From Myxococcales bacterium (GTDB taxonomy: Bacteria > Myxococcota_A > Polyangia > Polyangiales > Houyiibacteriaceae): 33,973 bases of DNA. The translations under genes were made by a program, and so were the position numbers. Below, in pieces: positions 24,417 to 32,374 of the stretch (positions are counted from its first letter, which is position 1; the number at the start of each line of letters is the position of its first letter). Under the pieces are notes generated by a model, which did no database searches, was not told the origin of the DNA, and was given only the letters and a program-made list of their open reading frames with translations. The stretch spans positions 1-33,973 of the forward strand of contig JAHEEE010000037.1 in NCBI GenBank assembly GCA_024640845.1. The letters run 5' to 3'.

Positions 24417-25289
24417 ATGAGCACTCCCCCACCCGCGCTCGGCGTCATCGGCGGCAGCGGGCTCTATGAAATGGAGCAACTGACCGACGTCGAAGAGATC
24501 GCACTGATGACGCCCTTCGGTGCGCCCTCGGACGCGATCATCGCTGGAATGCTTGGCGACACGCGCTTGCTCTTCTTGCCGCGCCACGGCCGAGGGCATC
24601 GGTATCCGCCTCACCGAATCAACTACCGCGCCAACGTGCTCGCCCTCAAGATGGCAGGTGCCGAGCAGATTCTCAGTTTGTCAGCCGTCGGGTCGATGAG
24701 AGACGACATCCACCCGGGCGACATGATCGTCGTGGATCAGTTCATCGATCGAACCCGCCACCGTATCGACACCTACTTCGACGAAGACGGCGTCGTGGCG
24801 CACGTCGAGTTCGCGCGCCCCATCGATTCCAAGCTCGCAGGCGCGTTGAGCGCCGCCGCCCGTCGCGCTGGGGCGACCGTCCACGAAGGCGGCACGTATC
24901 TGTGCATGGAAGGCCCTCAGTTCTCGACACTCGCCGAGTCGCAGCTTTATCGATCCTGGGGCGTTTCCGTGATCGGGATGACCAATCTGCCGGAAGCGCG
25001 ATTGGCACGAGAGGCCGAGCTGCCCTATGCGACGCTCGCGATGGCCACGGACTATGATTGCTGGCACGAGGCCCACGATGCCGTCACTGTGGAAGCGGTG
25101 GTCGCCGTAATGCAAGAGAACGTCGCCAAGGCCAAAGAGATTATCGTCGAGCTCGGTAAGGCCGTGCCCGACCCGAGCGGGCGTCCGGCGACTTCTGCGC
25201 TCGCCGGCGCCATCATCACCAACCCCGATTCGATTTCAGCGGACGTGCGAGATAAACTACGACCGTTGATCGGCAAATACATCCCTTGA
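24417..25289 (+). CDS. mtnP: S-methyl-5'-thioadenosine phosphorylase
   Basis: This enzyme cleaves methylthioadenosine with phosphate to adenine and 5-methylthioribose-1-phosphate in purine and methionine salvage. The 290-residue protein has the class I nucleoside phosphorylase/MTAP layout: GVIGGSGLYEM near the N-terminus, the PRHGRGHRYPPHRINYRAN phosphate-site loop, LSLSAVGSMRDDIHPGDMIVVDQFIDRT, and EGPQFSTLAES. MTNLPEARLAREAELPYATLAMATDYDCW carries the Asp residues (TDYD) that favour MTA-type 6-aminopurines. The gene is divergent from the FHA unit and is followed directly by a PfkB kinase. Family confidence is high; a purine-specific variant is possible but less likely. Confidence 0.95.
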   Translation: MSTPPPALGVIGGSGLYEMEQLTDVEEIALMTPFGAPSDAIIAGMLGDTRLLFLPRHGRGHRYPPHRINYRANVLALKMAGAEQILSLSAVGSMRDDIHPGDMIVVDQFIDRTRHRIDTYFDEDGVVAHVEFARPIDSKLAGALSAAARRAGATVHEGGTYLCMEGPQFSTLAESQLYRSWGVSVIGMTNLPEARLAREAELPYATLAMATDYDCWHEAHDAVTVEAVVAVMQENVAKAKEIIVELGKAVPDPSGRPATSALAGAIITNPDSISADVRDKLRPLIGKYIP

Positions 25290-25297
25290 AAGACATC

Positions 25298-26191
25298 ATG
25301 AGCGAGCTTCTCGTCGTCGGTTCCGTCGCGTTCGACACCATTCACAATCACCTCGGCTCTCATCCGCGCATCCTCGGCGGTTCGGCTGTGTACGCGTCGC
25401 TTGCGGCGTCACAGCTCGCATCGGTGCGCCTGGTGGGGGTCGTCGGCAAGGATTTCCCCCGGGAGGCCGTCGACATGCTGCGAATGCGCGGCATCGATAC
25501 GACCGGGTTGGAGGTCGCCAACGGCGAAACGTTCCACTGGGAGGGCCGGTACGCCGACGACCTCACGTCGCGCGAGACGATTCAAACCGACCTCAACGTC
25601 TTTGCCGACTTCGAGCCGAAGATCCCGGCAGCATTTCGCGACACGCCGTACGTCATGCTCGGCAACATCGCGCCGGAGCTTCAGCTCTGCGTGCTAGAGC
25701 AAGTCGAGAACCCGCAACTCGTAATCGCCGACACGATGAACCTCTGGATCGACACTGCGCTCGATGCCTTGAAAGAGCTCCTCACACGCGTCGACATCCT
25801 GGTCATCAACGAGGAAGAGGCGCGTCAGCTAACGGGCTACCACCATCCATTAGCGGTCGCCGAAGCACTGCGGGTGATGGGCCCAGAGACGGTCATCGTG
25901 AAGCGCGGTGAGTACGGCGCCCTTCTCTTCCTCGAAGAAGACATCTTTTGCGCGCCGGCTTATCCCCTGAAGTCAGTCGCCGACCCGACCGGCGCCGGGG
26001 ACTCGTTCGCCGGCGGGTTCCTCGGGTATCTCGCCGAGAACGGTCACACCGACCTCCGGCAGGCTGTGATTTGCGGGTCGTCGACGGCTTCGTTTTGCGT
26101 GCAGGACGTTGGCATCGGCGCCCTGGTCGAGCTCAGTCGCGAAGACATCGAGTCTCGAATCCGGGACTTCCGAGAGCTCACGTGCTTTTAG
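25298..26191 (+). CDS. PfkB-family carbohydrate/nucleoside kinase
   Basis: This is a ribokinase-fold ATP-dependent kinase of 297 residues. The chosen start is ATG 25298, with GAAAG-like bases about 5-10 upstream; a TTG overlap start at 25286 is possible. Visible motifs are the N-terminal GG-S-AVYASLAAS sugar-binding segment, LVGVVGKDFPREAVDMLRMRGIDTTG, VLVINEEEARQLTG, TVIVKRGEYGALL, and the PfkB signature DPTGAGDSFAGGF (residues 229-241) with Asp235 as the catalytic base. It starts 8 bases after the mtnP stop and is probably cotranscribed. It could phosphorylate a nucleoside or a sugar released in salvage. The substrate is not shown by the sequence. Confidence 0.9.
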   Translation: MSELLVVGSVAFDTIHNHLGSHPRILGGSAVYASLAASQLASVRLVGVVGKDFPREAVDMLRMRGIDTTGLEVANGETFHWEGRYADDLTSRETIQTDLNVFADFEPKIPAAFRDTPYVMLGNIAPELQLCVLEQVENPQLVIADTMNLWIDTALDALKELLTRVDILVINEEEARQLTGYHHPLAVAEALRVMGPETVIVKRGEYGALLFLEEDIFCAPAYPLKSVADPTGAGDSFAGGFLGYLAENGHTDLRQAVICGSSTASFCVQDVGIGALVELSREDIESRIRDFRELTCF

Positions 26192-26253
26192 CCGGTCGTT
26201 TTCTTGACCGGAGCCGGCCGAAATCGACACTCGGGGCTCAGGAAGGTACGGCC

Positions 26254-26490
26254 ATGAATCTAGACGAGCTCAAGGGAACACTGCGCGGCCTCGTGCGAAA
26301 GACGATCGAAACTCGCTTCAGCGGCGCGAACTATGCGACGTTGGCGCAAGCGCGTGGCTACGCCGACGGCTACATGCGTGCCCTGCTCGACGCCGGCCTG
26401 GTCGACCAGAAGCAGCTGCTCACTCTCGTCAACGAAGAGCGCCGGCTGTACGTCGACAAGGCGAATACGCGGGCGACGGCAGCGGCTTAG
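26254..26490 (+). CDS. Small protein of unknown function, 78 residues
   Basis: A short reading frame starts at ATG 26254 with a good ribosome-binding site (AGGAAGG at 26240-26246). The product is charged and probably alpha-helical (LDELKGTLRGLVRKTIETRFSGANYATL, then ARGYADGYMRALLDAGLVDQKQLL) and ends with a short Ala-rich tail. No domain is recognised. It follows the PfkB kinase by 62 bases in the same direction, and a longer open frame from 25948 overlaps the kinase and is not real. Its start, codon pattern and helical periodicity support it as a true gene; its function is unknown. Confidence 0.7.
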   Translation: MNLDELKGTLRGLVRKTIETRFSGANYATLAQARGYADGYMRALLDAGLVDQKQLLTLVNEERRLYVDKANTRATAAA

Positions 26491-26507
26491 ACGGGCGTCT
26501 TCGCGCC

Positions 26508-26525
26508 GGGCTTCGCCCTTCGGGC
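26508..26525. other. Two mutually exclusive GC hairpins between convergent genes
   Basis: The 42-base gap between the convergent 78-residue gene and the PAP2 gene contains GGGC-TTC-GCCC (26508-26518) directly overlapping GCCC-TTC-GGGC (26515-26525). The two hairpins share one arm. No U-tract follows on either strand, so a simple rho-independent terminator is not supported, but this may contribute to transcription termination in both directions. Confidence 0.3.
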
Positions 26526-26532
26526 TCGCGCG

Positions 26533-27426
26533 CTAGAACGCGCCGGCGGCGCTCAGGCCTACTGAGTTGGTGTCTCCGTAGGGGGCAAGGTAGTGAAGGT
26601 GGCGCTTCCTGCTGTGCTCTCGCTTGCCGAGGTCGTGCCTGTAATGCATCAGCCACGGCATCAACCAACCCGCAACCAGGCCGACGCCGGCGCCAGTGAG
26701 CATGTCGCTCATCCAATGCTTGTTCGCCACGACGCGGAACAGTCCGGTCGTCGTGGCCAATGCCAGCGCTGCTGCACAGGCCGTTGGACTCCCGACGCGG
26801 CCGAAGAACTGAAAGTGCTGCTGCTCTACGCATGTGAGCCCAGCGCCGGCAAACGCCATCGACGTGTGCCCGCTGAAATAGGATCGATTGGGGTCGTCAC
26901 AATCGGTGTCACCTGTTTCCGATGCTGCGCATGGGCGCCGGCGACCGCTCAACTTGACCACGCCAGTTACGAAACCCGTGATCGCAAACGCCTGTGCTTG
27001 GATCGCAAACACTTGAAGGCCGACGTCTTTATTTCGATCGCCGATCAAGGTCATGCCGATGAGATCCACGAGGACCGGAAACGCGATGCTCGTCGCAGCA
27101 AGCGCGTCGCTAGCCTTCGCGTACTTCTGTTGCTTTGCGGTGGACGCAATCAGTCTGCCCTGAAACCAATCGTCGAAGGCGTTCTGCCTCGTCCAGCGCG
27201 GTTTCACCTCGATAGGCGCGAGCTCGATGACAATCGCCGCAACGCCGAGCACACCGGCGGTCACGCCTTCTGCCCAATGGACGCGCTTGTAGTTCCACTC
27301 CAGCTGATAGGTCCGCTCGACCTCGGGCGCTTCTTCCGCGAGAGCCGTTTGTGCGTTCAACGAAAAGGCGATGCATAGGAGAGCCAAGAGGCAGTGATGG
27401 GACTTTTGCATCGCCGAGCGTCGCAT
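26533..27426 (-). CDS. PAP2-family phosphatase, membrane-bound
   Basis: This is a phosphatidic acid phosphatase type 2 protein of 297 residues. ATG 27426 lies 4 bases after the stop of the upstream gene; a longer in-frame start at 27477 overlaps that gene. The N-terminus is a signal-peptide-like stretch (CLLALLCIAFSLNAQTALA). The three PAP2 active-site motifs are visible: KLSGRRRP (K-x6-RP-type), SYFSGHTSMAFA with the His of PSGH, and the third motif RVVANKHWMSDMLTGAGVG with H and D. Multiple hydrophobic helices place the catalytic site at the outer face of a membrane. PAP2 enzymes dephosphorylate lipid phosphates such as phosphatidate or undecaprenyl pyrophosphate. It follows a phospholipase-like gene and may act with it. 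Confidence 0.9.
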   Translation of the reverse strand: MRRSAMQKSHHCLLALLCIAFSLNAQTALAEEAPEVERTYQLEWNYKRVHWAEGVTAGVLGVAAIVIELAPIEVKPRWTRQNAFDDWFQGRLIASTAKQQKYAKASDALAATSIAFPVLVDLIGMTLIGDRNKDVGLQVFAIQAQAFAITGFVTGVVKLSGRRRPCAASETGDTDCDDPNRSYFSGHTSMAFAGAGLTCVEQQHFQFFGRVGSPTACAAALALATTTGLFRVVANKHWMSDMLTGAGVGLVAGWLMPWLMHYRHDLGKREHSRKRHLHYLAPYGDTNSVGLSAAGAF

Positions 27427-27430
27427 CGGC

Positions 27431-28516
27431 TCAGCTCCGCCTCCGGCGCACGGCAAAAGGCAGTAGAACGCAGACAACGGCGACCGGGACCCAGGTGCCG
27501 GGCGCTGTGACCGTGCGGGCCGAGCAGGTCATCCACTTCGGAAGAACAGGGCCTGTTGCGTCTTGGCGGGCGATCGCGACCGCAGAAGCGTTGTCGCAGA
27601 AGTCGTTCTCGTGCGTGCATCCCTCTTGAAGCGTGACCCACCCATCGAGCACCTCGTTGATCGCGGCCGAGTCTCCCGCCTGCGTTCGAAGAAACGCGGC
27701 GAGCAGGTCCTGCATCGCCGAGTCAGCGGCTTCCCTCAGCGGACCCACGTCGGCCGCATCGCACCTGTCGAGATGGCGCGAGTGCGCGATCCCATCGCGC
27801 GATTCGCTGAACCCTTTGTAGATCGCGTCGACGTAGTTGAGCACGTGCACCATCTCGGTGTAGTCGAACGCTTCGGAGCGAATCGCATGAGCGAAGGTAT
27901 CCTGAAGCGCGTGGGCTGCCTCGCCGAGCAAGAATCCCGGCCGCCAGACTTCTACCGTGAGTAAGTCGTAGAAGTCGATGGTCACCGGTGCAGAGGAGAT
28001 CTGCGTCTCACTCGAATCACGCCACGCTGCAATGGCCTGGGAGAAGGACTGGCGGATCGATGCACGTGTACCTATCACCGCGGCTTGGCTGCCCCCGGGC
28101 TCATCGTCCTCCGGAGCCCGAAGCCCATGCACGTACTGCGCCTCGGGACGCGGGTTCGCATGGATGCTTCGCTGCGTCGCCAAATCGCTCGAGGATCGGC
28201 CGTTCGTGTCCGGGGCGCGAACGCCCGCAACCAGGCTGAACAACACGAAGAGCTGCGGGTCCGACAGCTCTTCTTCGATGAGCGCCTCCTCGAGCAGCCA
28301 TTGATTGAGAGGAAGGGCGAGCTTTCGCCATGTGTCCCCTTCGGGAACGGGGACCTCGGCCCAGACCGGCTCATCGACGAACGCCGCAAACGCCTCGGCC
28401 GTGATCCTTTCGTGACAACCCTCGGTCAAGCCGGACTGGATGGTGTAGGCGCCGGCCGGAACGGCCTGAAGCCACGCCATCGCTGCGAGCGCTCCGACAG
28501 AAACGCGCGACCACAT
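27431..28516 (-). CDS. Exported zinc phospholipase C/S1-P1 nuclease-like protein with MYXO-CTERM-like tail
   Basis: The ATG at 28516 shares the TGATG junction with the upstream gene, giving 361 residues. A signal peptide (1-22, ending PAGA) is followed by GCHERITAEAFAAF. Further on is GEAAHALQDTFAHAIRS, with spaced His and Asp residues like the metal-binding helices of zinc-dependent phospholipase C and S1/P1 nucleases. The full set of ligands cannot be proven by eye. The C-terminus has Cys331, then a short linker, one hydrophobic helix (WVPVAVVCVLLPFAV) and RRRRS. This is the pattern of MYXO-CTERM tails that are processed by myxosortases. Overlap and 4-base spacing tie it to the beta-barrel gene before and the PAP2 gene after it. 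Confidence 0.7.
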   Translation of the reverse strand: MWSRVSVGALAAMAWLQAVPAGAYTIQSGLTEGCHERITAEAFAAFVDEPVWAEVPVPEGDTWRKLALPLNQWLLEEALIEEELSDPQLFVLFSLVAGVRAPDTNGRSSSDLATQRSIHANPRPEAQYVHGLRAPEDDEPGGSQAAVIGTRASIRQSFSQAIAAWRDSSETQISSAPVTIDFYDLLTVEVWRPGFLLGEAAHALQDTFAHAIRSEAFDYTEMVHVLNYVDAIYKGFSESRDGIAHSRHLDRCDAADVGPLREAADSAMQDLLAAFLRTQAGDSAAINEVLDGWVTLQEGCTHENDFCDNASAVAIARQDATGPVLPKWMTCSARTVTAPGTWVPVAVVCVLLPFAVRRRRS

Positions 28517-29115
28517 CAGAACGGGGTCTCCAGGTAGAAGGTAGTCCGATATTCGACCTGCACGAGAGGAACGCCGTCGAGCGAAGGGGCGACGATCGCA
28601 AAGCTGAGCGGATCCAGCCCCAGGCGGACGAAGCGATGCACGTCCCACTGAACTCCAATGGGGCGAAAATCGACAAACCAGCCGACGCTGCCGCGACTGT
28701 CCAACGGCGTATCGAACGCGAGGATCGATGGCCCGAACGCAATACTGCTATGCGCGCGCCCTTCGAAATAGGTGAAGTCCACGCCCACGGCGATGTTGTA
28801 CGCGCCCTGCGTCACTCGAACGTCGAACTCGGTCCCAATCCAGAAGTCCTGCTCGAACTGAAGAAACGCACCCACGAAGCCCCACCGGTATCCGCCCTTG
28901 AATCCATACCCGAACGCAGGAACGAGATCAGAACGGTCGGCGAGCTCCGTCAGAATGGAGTAGTGAAGCTCGAGCCGGACAAATGCCTCACGAGGCACGA
29001 GGCGTGACGATCGCGGCGCGCTTTGCTCCGGCGCCGACGGCTCGAGGTCGGCGCTCGCATAGCGTATCGGCATGCTGGCGAGACCTAGACCGAAGAGAAG
29101 CAGGACGCACTTCAC
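28516..29115 (-). CDS. Outer-membrane beta-barrel protein of unknown function
   Basis: A 199-residue protein with a GTG start at 29115 and a good ribosome-binding site (GAGGAG upstream). A signal peptide (about 1-22, ending RYASA) is followed by a mature part with regular alternating aromatic/hydrophobic strands and turns (EAFVRLELHYSILTEL, GFKGGYRWGFVGAFLQFEQDFWIG, AYNIAVGVDFTYFEGR). It ends in a strand with terminal Phe (YRTTFYLETPF), a hallmark of BAM-dependent outer-membrane barrels. This suggests an eight-strand-type barrel. Its stop overlaps the start of the phospholipase-like gene (TGATG), implying coupled expression. No specific family is recognised. Confidence 0.75.
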   Translation of the reverse strand: MKCVLLLFGLGLASMPIRYASADLEPSAPEQSAPRSSRLVPREAFVRLELHYSILTELADRSDLVPAFGYGFKGGYRWGFVGAFLQFEQDFWIGTEFDVRVTQGAYNIAVGVDFTYFEGRAHSSIAFGPSILAFDTPLDSRGSVGWFVDFRPIGVQWDVHRFVRLGLDPLSFAIVAPSLDGVPLVQVEYRTTFYLETPF

Positions 29116-29189
29116 GGCCCGGTGCTCCTCGTGTCCTGTGACGCTCGACTCCGCATTGTCTTCGGTTTAAGGATGGCATCATAGTAGCA

Positions 29190-29204
29190 GGGAGTCGGAC
29201 TCCC
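29190..29204. promoter_or_regulatory. 15-bp inverted repeat in the divergent intergenic region
   Basis: GGGAGTC-G-GACTCCC (29190-29204) is a perfect 7-bp-arm inverted repeat with one central base. It lies in the 153-base gap between the - strand barrel gene and the + strand molybdopterin oxidoreductase. A TATGAT on the - strand (29183-29178) lies 6 bases from it. If that is the -10 box of the barrel operon, the repeat would overlap the -35 region, as a repressor operator would. No TTGACA is visible, so this is a candidate only. Confidence 0.35.
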
Positions 29205-29268
29205 GCCGCCAGGCCTGGCTAGATCCGGGTTCCGGCGATGCCGAACGCGTGCTAGCGTTTTCAACGGA

Positions 29269-31470
29269 ATGAGCACCATCAAGCGAACGTACTGCCGCAT
29301 CTGCGAGGCCCATTGCGGCCTCACCGTCGAGGTCGACGAGCTGACCCAGCGGGTTGGCGCGGTCCGGCCCGACCGCGACCATCCCCTTTCCAAAGGCTAT
29401 TGCTGCGTGAAGGGACTTGGCGCCGGCGCGATGCATGAGGACGAGGCGCGGCTCAATTATCCGATGAAGCGCGTCGGCTCCGGCTTCGAGCGAATCGGTT
29501 GGGACCAGGCGCTGCAGGAGATCGGCGCGAAGGTGCGGAAGCTTCGCGCGGAGTTCGGGCCGCGTTCGGTGGGACTCTACACCGGGAACCCCACTTACTT
29601 CAGCTTCCAGAACATCCTGATGTCCGCCGGTTTCATCGAGGCGCTGCACTCGCCGAACCTCTTTGCCTCCCATTCGGTCGACAACAACAACAAGCTCCAC
29701 GTTTCGACGGCGATGTACGGCCGTTCGATGGTGCACCCCGTCCCCGATCTGGATCACACCCGTTTCTTCATGTGTATGGGGAGTAACCCCGTCGTGAGCC
29801 AGATGTCCATGGTGCAGCTACCGAACGCGCTCGAACGCTTGAAGGCGATCGAAGCGCGCGGAGGTCGCGTCGTCATCGTCGACCCCCGCCGCACGGAGAC
29901 CGCGCAGCGGGTGGGACAGCACATCTCGATTCAGCCGCAGACCGACGTCTACCTTCTGATGGCGATGCTGCACGTCATTGCGCACGAAGACGGCATCGAC
30001 CTCGCGCCGGCCAAGGCGATCGCCCACGGGGTCGACGAGCTCGTCGCATCCGCTTCGGCCTGGACGCCGGAACGCGTCGCCCCCGTGACCGGCATCGCTG
30101 CGTCGACTATCCGCGAGCTGGCGCACGCCTACCGCGACGCGGATGGCGCAGCGCTCTACATGTCGACTGGTGTCAACATGGGACCGTTCGGGTCGATCGC
30201 ATACTGGCTGCTCCAAGGGCTGAACCTGATTACAGGAAACATCGACCGCCGCGGCGGTCTTCTCGTTCCGCGCGGGCCTTTCGACACATTGAGGCTCGCG
30301 GGCTGGATCGGCCTCGGCGGTTTCAACGAGCATCGGACGCTGCGCGGCGATTGGCACCAGGTCGCGGGCTGCTTTCCCGTCGCCGCATTACCCGGTGAAA
30401 TCGACAATGACGATCCGCGGCGCATCCGCGCGCTCTTCGTGTCGGCCGGCAATCCCGTGCACTCCATGCCGAACGGTGCGGCCTTGGCCAAGGCCTTCGA
30501 GAAGCTCTCCCTGCTCGTCTCCATCGACATCTATCGCAACGAGACCTCCGCCTACGCCGACTATCTGCTGCCGGCGACGGACATGCTCGAGCGCTCCGAC
30601 TACCCAGCGTCTCACGCAATGCTGCAGGTCACGCCTCACGTTCAGTACACACCGGCGATGGTGGAGCCGAAGTACGAGCGACGATACGAATGGCGTATCT
30701 TCTCGGACTTGGCCGTTGCTTGTGGCGCCAAACCCTGGGGCAAGATCGGAAACCTGTTGCCGCGAATCAATCGCCTGCTCGCGCGCCTCCCGGGCGATCT
30801 GGAGCTCACGCCCGATCACCTTCTCGCGTTGCTCATGCGTTGGGGCGGAGAGGTCACGCTCGAGGAGCTCAAGCGAGAACCAGCGGGACTCATGCTGCCC
30901 CCCAACGAGCCGGGCTCGTTCTTCGGCAAACGTGTGCCGACCAAAGACGGTAAAGTTCAACTGGCCCTGCCTGACGTGATTGCGGACCTTCCGCGACTAG
31001 ATGCCGAGGAAGAGCGTCTGGGGCCGCGTTCGGGACGACTCGTGTTGATCGGTCAACGCGATCGGCGCTCTCACAACAGTTGGATGCACAACAGTCCGCA
31101 CATCCGCCAGCCGGAGGGGAACCATGCTCTCATTCACCCCGACGATGCGCGTGCGCTCTCGATCACGGACGGAGACGAAGTCGAGGTAGGTAGCGATCAG
31201 GCGTCGGTCCGCCTCCGCGCGCGACTCAGCGACGAGATGCGACGCGGCGTCGTGGCCGTGCCTCATGGCTGGGGGCATCAGAATGCGCCCGTCAAACGCG
31301 CGGCGTCGCTTCCCGGCGCCAACATCAACGACGTCATTCCAGGTGGCCCGTCGCAGGTGGAACCCGTGAGTGGCATGGCGATCATGATGGGTCACGAGGT
31401 GCGAGTCAGCCGGATCGAAGCGCACCAGGCTGTCGCTCCAACGCTCGATTCCGCGCCCCGCGGCAACTAG
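29269..31470 (+). CDS. Stand-alone molybdopterin oxidoreductase with one [4Fe-4S] cluster
   Basis: A 733-residue member of the DMSO-reductase superfamily. The N-terminal iron-sulfur motif is CRICEAHC (Cys9, Cys12, Cys16), with Cys46 as the likely fourth ligand in GYCCVKG. Molybdopterin domains follow: SVGLYTGNPTYFS, the FFMCMGSNPVVSQ dinucleotide-binding segment, VVIVDPRRTETAQ, ADYLLPATDMLERSDYPASHAM, and the C-terminal molydopterin-binding domain (LVLIGQRDRRSHNSWMHNSP, then HPDDARALSITDGDEVEVGS). Where FdhF and Nap carry Sec or Cys as Mo ligand, the region around residues 134-142 has no Cys. No signal sequence, and no electron-transfer or membrane subunits, are adjacent. The substrate is unknown; it resembles the formate dehydrogenase/BisC-type annotation group of soluble enzymes. 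Confidence 0.9.
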   Translation: MSTIKRTYCRICEAHCGLTVEVDELTQRVGAVRPDRDHPLSKGYCCVKGLGAGAMHEDEARLNYPMKRVGSGFERIGWDQALQEIGAKVRKLRAEFGPRSVGLYTGNPTYFSFQNILMSAGFIEALHSPNLFASHSVDNNNKLHVSTAMYGRSMVHPVPDLDHTRFFMCMGSNPVVSQMSMVQLPNALERLKAIEARGGRVVIVDPRRTETAQRVGQHISIQPQTDVYLLMAMLHVIAHEDGIDLAPAKAIAHGVDELVASASAWTPERVAPVTGIAASTIRELAHAYRDADGAALYMSTGVNMGPFGSIAYWLLQGLNLITGNIDRRGGLLVPRGPFDTLRLAGWIGLGGFNEHRTLRGDWHQVAGCFPVAALPGEIDNDDPRRIRALFVSAGNPVHSMPNGAALAKAFEKLSLLVSIDIYRNETSAYADYLLPATDMLERSDYPASHAMLQVTPHVQYTPAMVEPKYERRYEWRIFSDLAVACGAKPWGKIGNLLPRINRLLARLPGDLELTPDHLLALLMRWGGEVTLEELKREPAGLMLPPNEPGSFFGKRVPTKDGKVQLALPDVIADLPRLDAEEERLGPRSGRLVLIGQRDRRSHNSWMHNSPHIRQPEGNHALIHPDDARALSITDGDEVEVGSDQASVRLRARLSDEMRRGVVAVPHGWGHQNAPVKRAASLPGANINDVIPGGPSQVEPVSGMAIMMGHEVRVSRIEAHQAVAPTLDSAPRGN

Positions 31471-31535
31471 GGCGGCCCGCGGGCTTGAAGCGGTAGCTAT
31501 TGGCGTCGCGGTTCGTTGGTGCCATAGACACGCTC

Positions 31536-32333
31536 ATGTCGTCATCATTCGAAGGGAAGACAGTGTGGATCACCGGGGCCTCGGCGGGCATCGGCAAGTC
31601 GCTGGCCCTCGACCTTGCAAAGCGGGGCGCGACGCTCGTCATCACGGCACGACGGGCGGACCGGCTCGAGGAGCTTCGCTCGCAATGTGCCGACCCAAGT
31701 CGTGTCCATGTCCTCAGCGGAGACCTGCTCGATGAGAGCTCGTGGGCCCGTTTGGCGAAAGACGCGGAAGCCGCCACCGGTCGAATCGACGTACTGGTCA
31801 ACAATGCGGGCGTCACCCAGCGTGCTACCGCCCAGACCACGCGCTTGGACGACGTGCGTCGGCTGATGGAGCTCAATTTCTTCGCACCCGTCGCGCTCAC
31901 CAACTTGGTGTTGCCCGGGATGATCGCCCGCAAGAGCGGTCGGATCGTGGTCGTGAGTAGCGTTGCTGGTTACGTCGGAACTCCGTGGCGTTCGAGCTAC
32001 TCGGCGTCGAAACACGCGGTGCGCGGGTACTTCGACTCCCTGCGGGCTGAGCTCCACGACACCGGTGTCGGCGTCACGATCGTCAGCCCCGGCTACGTCC
32101 GGACCGAGATCTCCACGCATGCCATCGCGAGCGACGGCCAGGTGCATGGAAAGGAAGACGCGGGGAACGCGTCGGGCTTGGATCCCGCCGAGTGCGCAAG
32201 GTCGATCGCAGACGCGATCGAAAAAGGCCGCTCGGAGATTTACCTCGGAGGCACCGAGGTCTACGCGATCTACTTGAAGCGATTCTTTCCGAAGCTCCTC
32301 GAGCGGATTGTGTCGAAGCACGTCCCGGAGTGA
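31536..32333 (+). CDS. Short-chain dehydrogenase/reductase (classical SDR)
   Basis: A 265-residue NAD(P)-dependent oxidoreductase of the classical SDR family. ATG 31536 is chosen; a TTG in frame at 31500 is less likely. The cofactor motif TGASAGIG is at 13-20, followed by TARRADRLEEL with Arg residues that favour NADP(H). NNAG is at 89-92, the catalytic Ser at 141/142 in VVSSVAGY, and YSASK gives Tyr155 and Lys159. The C-terminal SPGYVRTEIST loop and a hydrophobic/basic tail (IYLKRFFPKLLERIVSKHVPE) resemble DHRS7-like, possibly membrane-associated, SDRs. It lies 65 bases downstream of the molybdopterin enzyme in the same direction. The substrate is not predictable. Confidence 0.9.
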   Translation: MSSSFEGKTVWITGASAGIGKSLALDLAKRGATLVITARRADRLEELRSQCADPSRVHVLSGDLLDESSWARLAKDAEAATGRIDVLVNNAGVTQRATAQTTRLDDVRRLMELNFFAPVALTNLVLPGMIARKSGRIVVVSSVAGYVGTPWRSSYSASKHAVRGYFDSLRAELHDTGVGVTIVSPGYVRTEISTHAIASDGQVHGKEDAGNASGLDPAECARSIADAIEKGRSEIYLGGTEVYAIYLKRFFPKLLERIVSKHVPE

Positions 32334-32374
32334 GGCTCTACGCCGCGGCGGAGCTCACTGGAAACAAACGGGAG

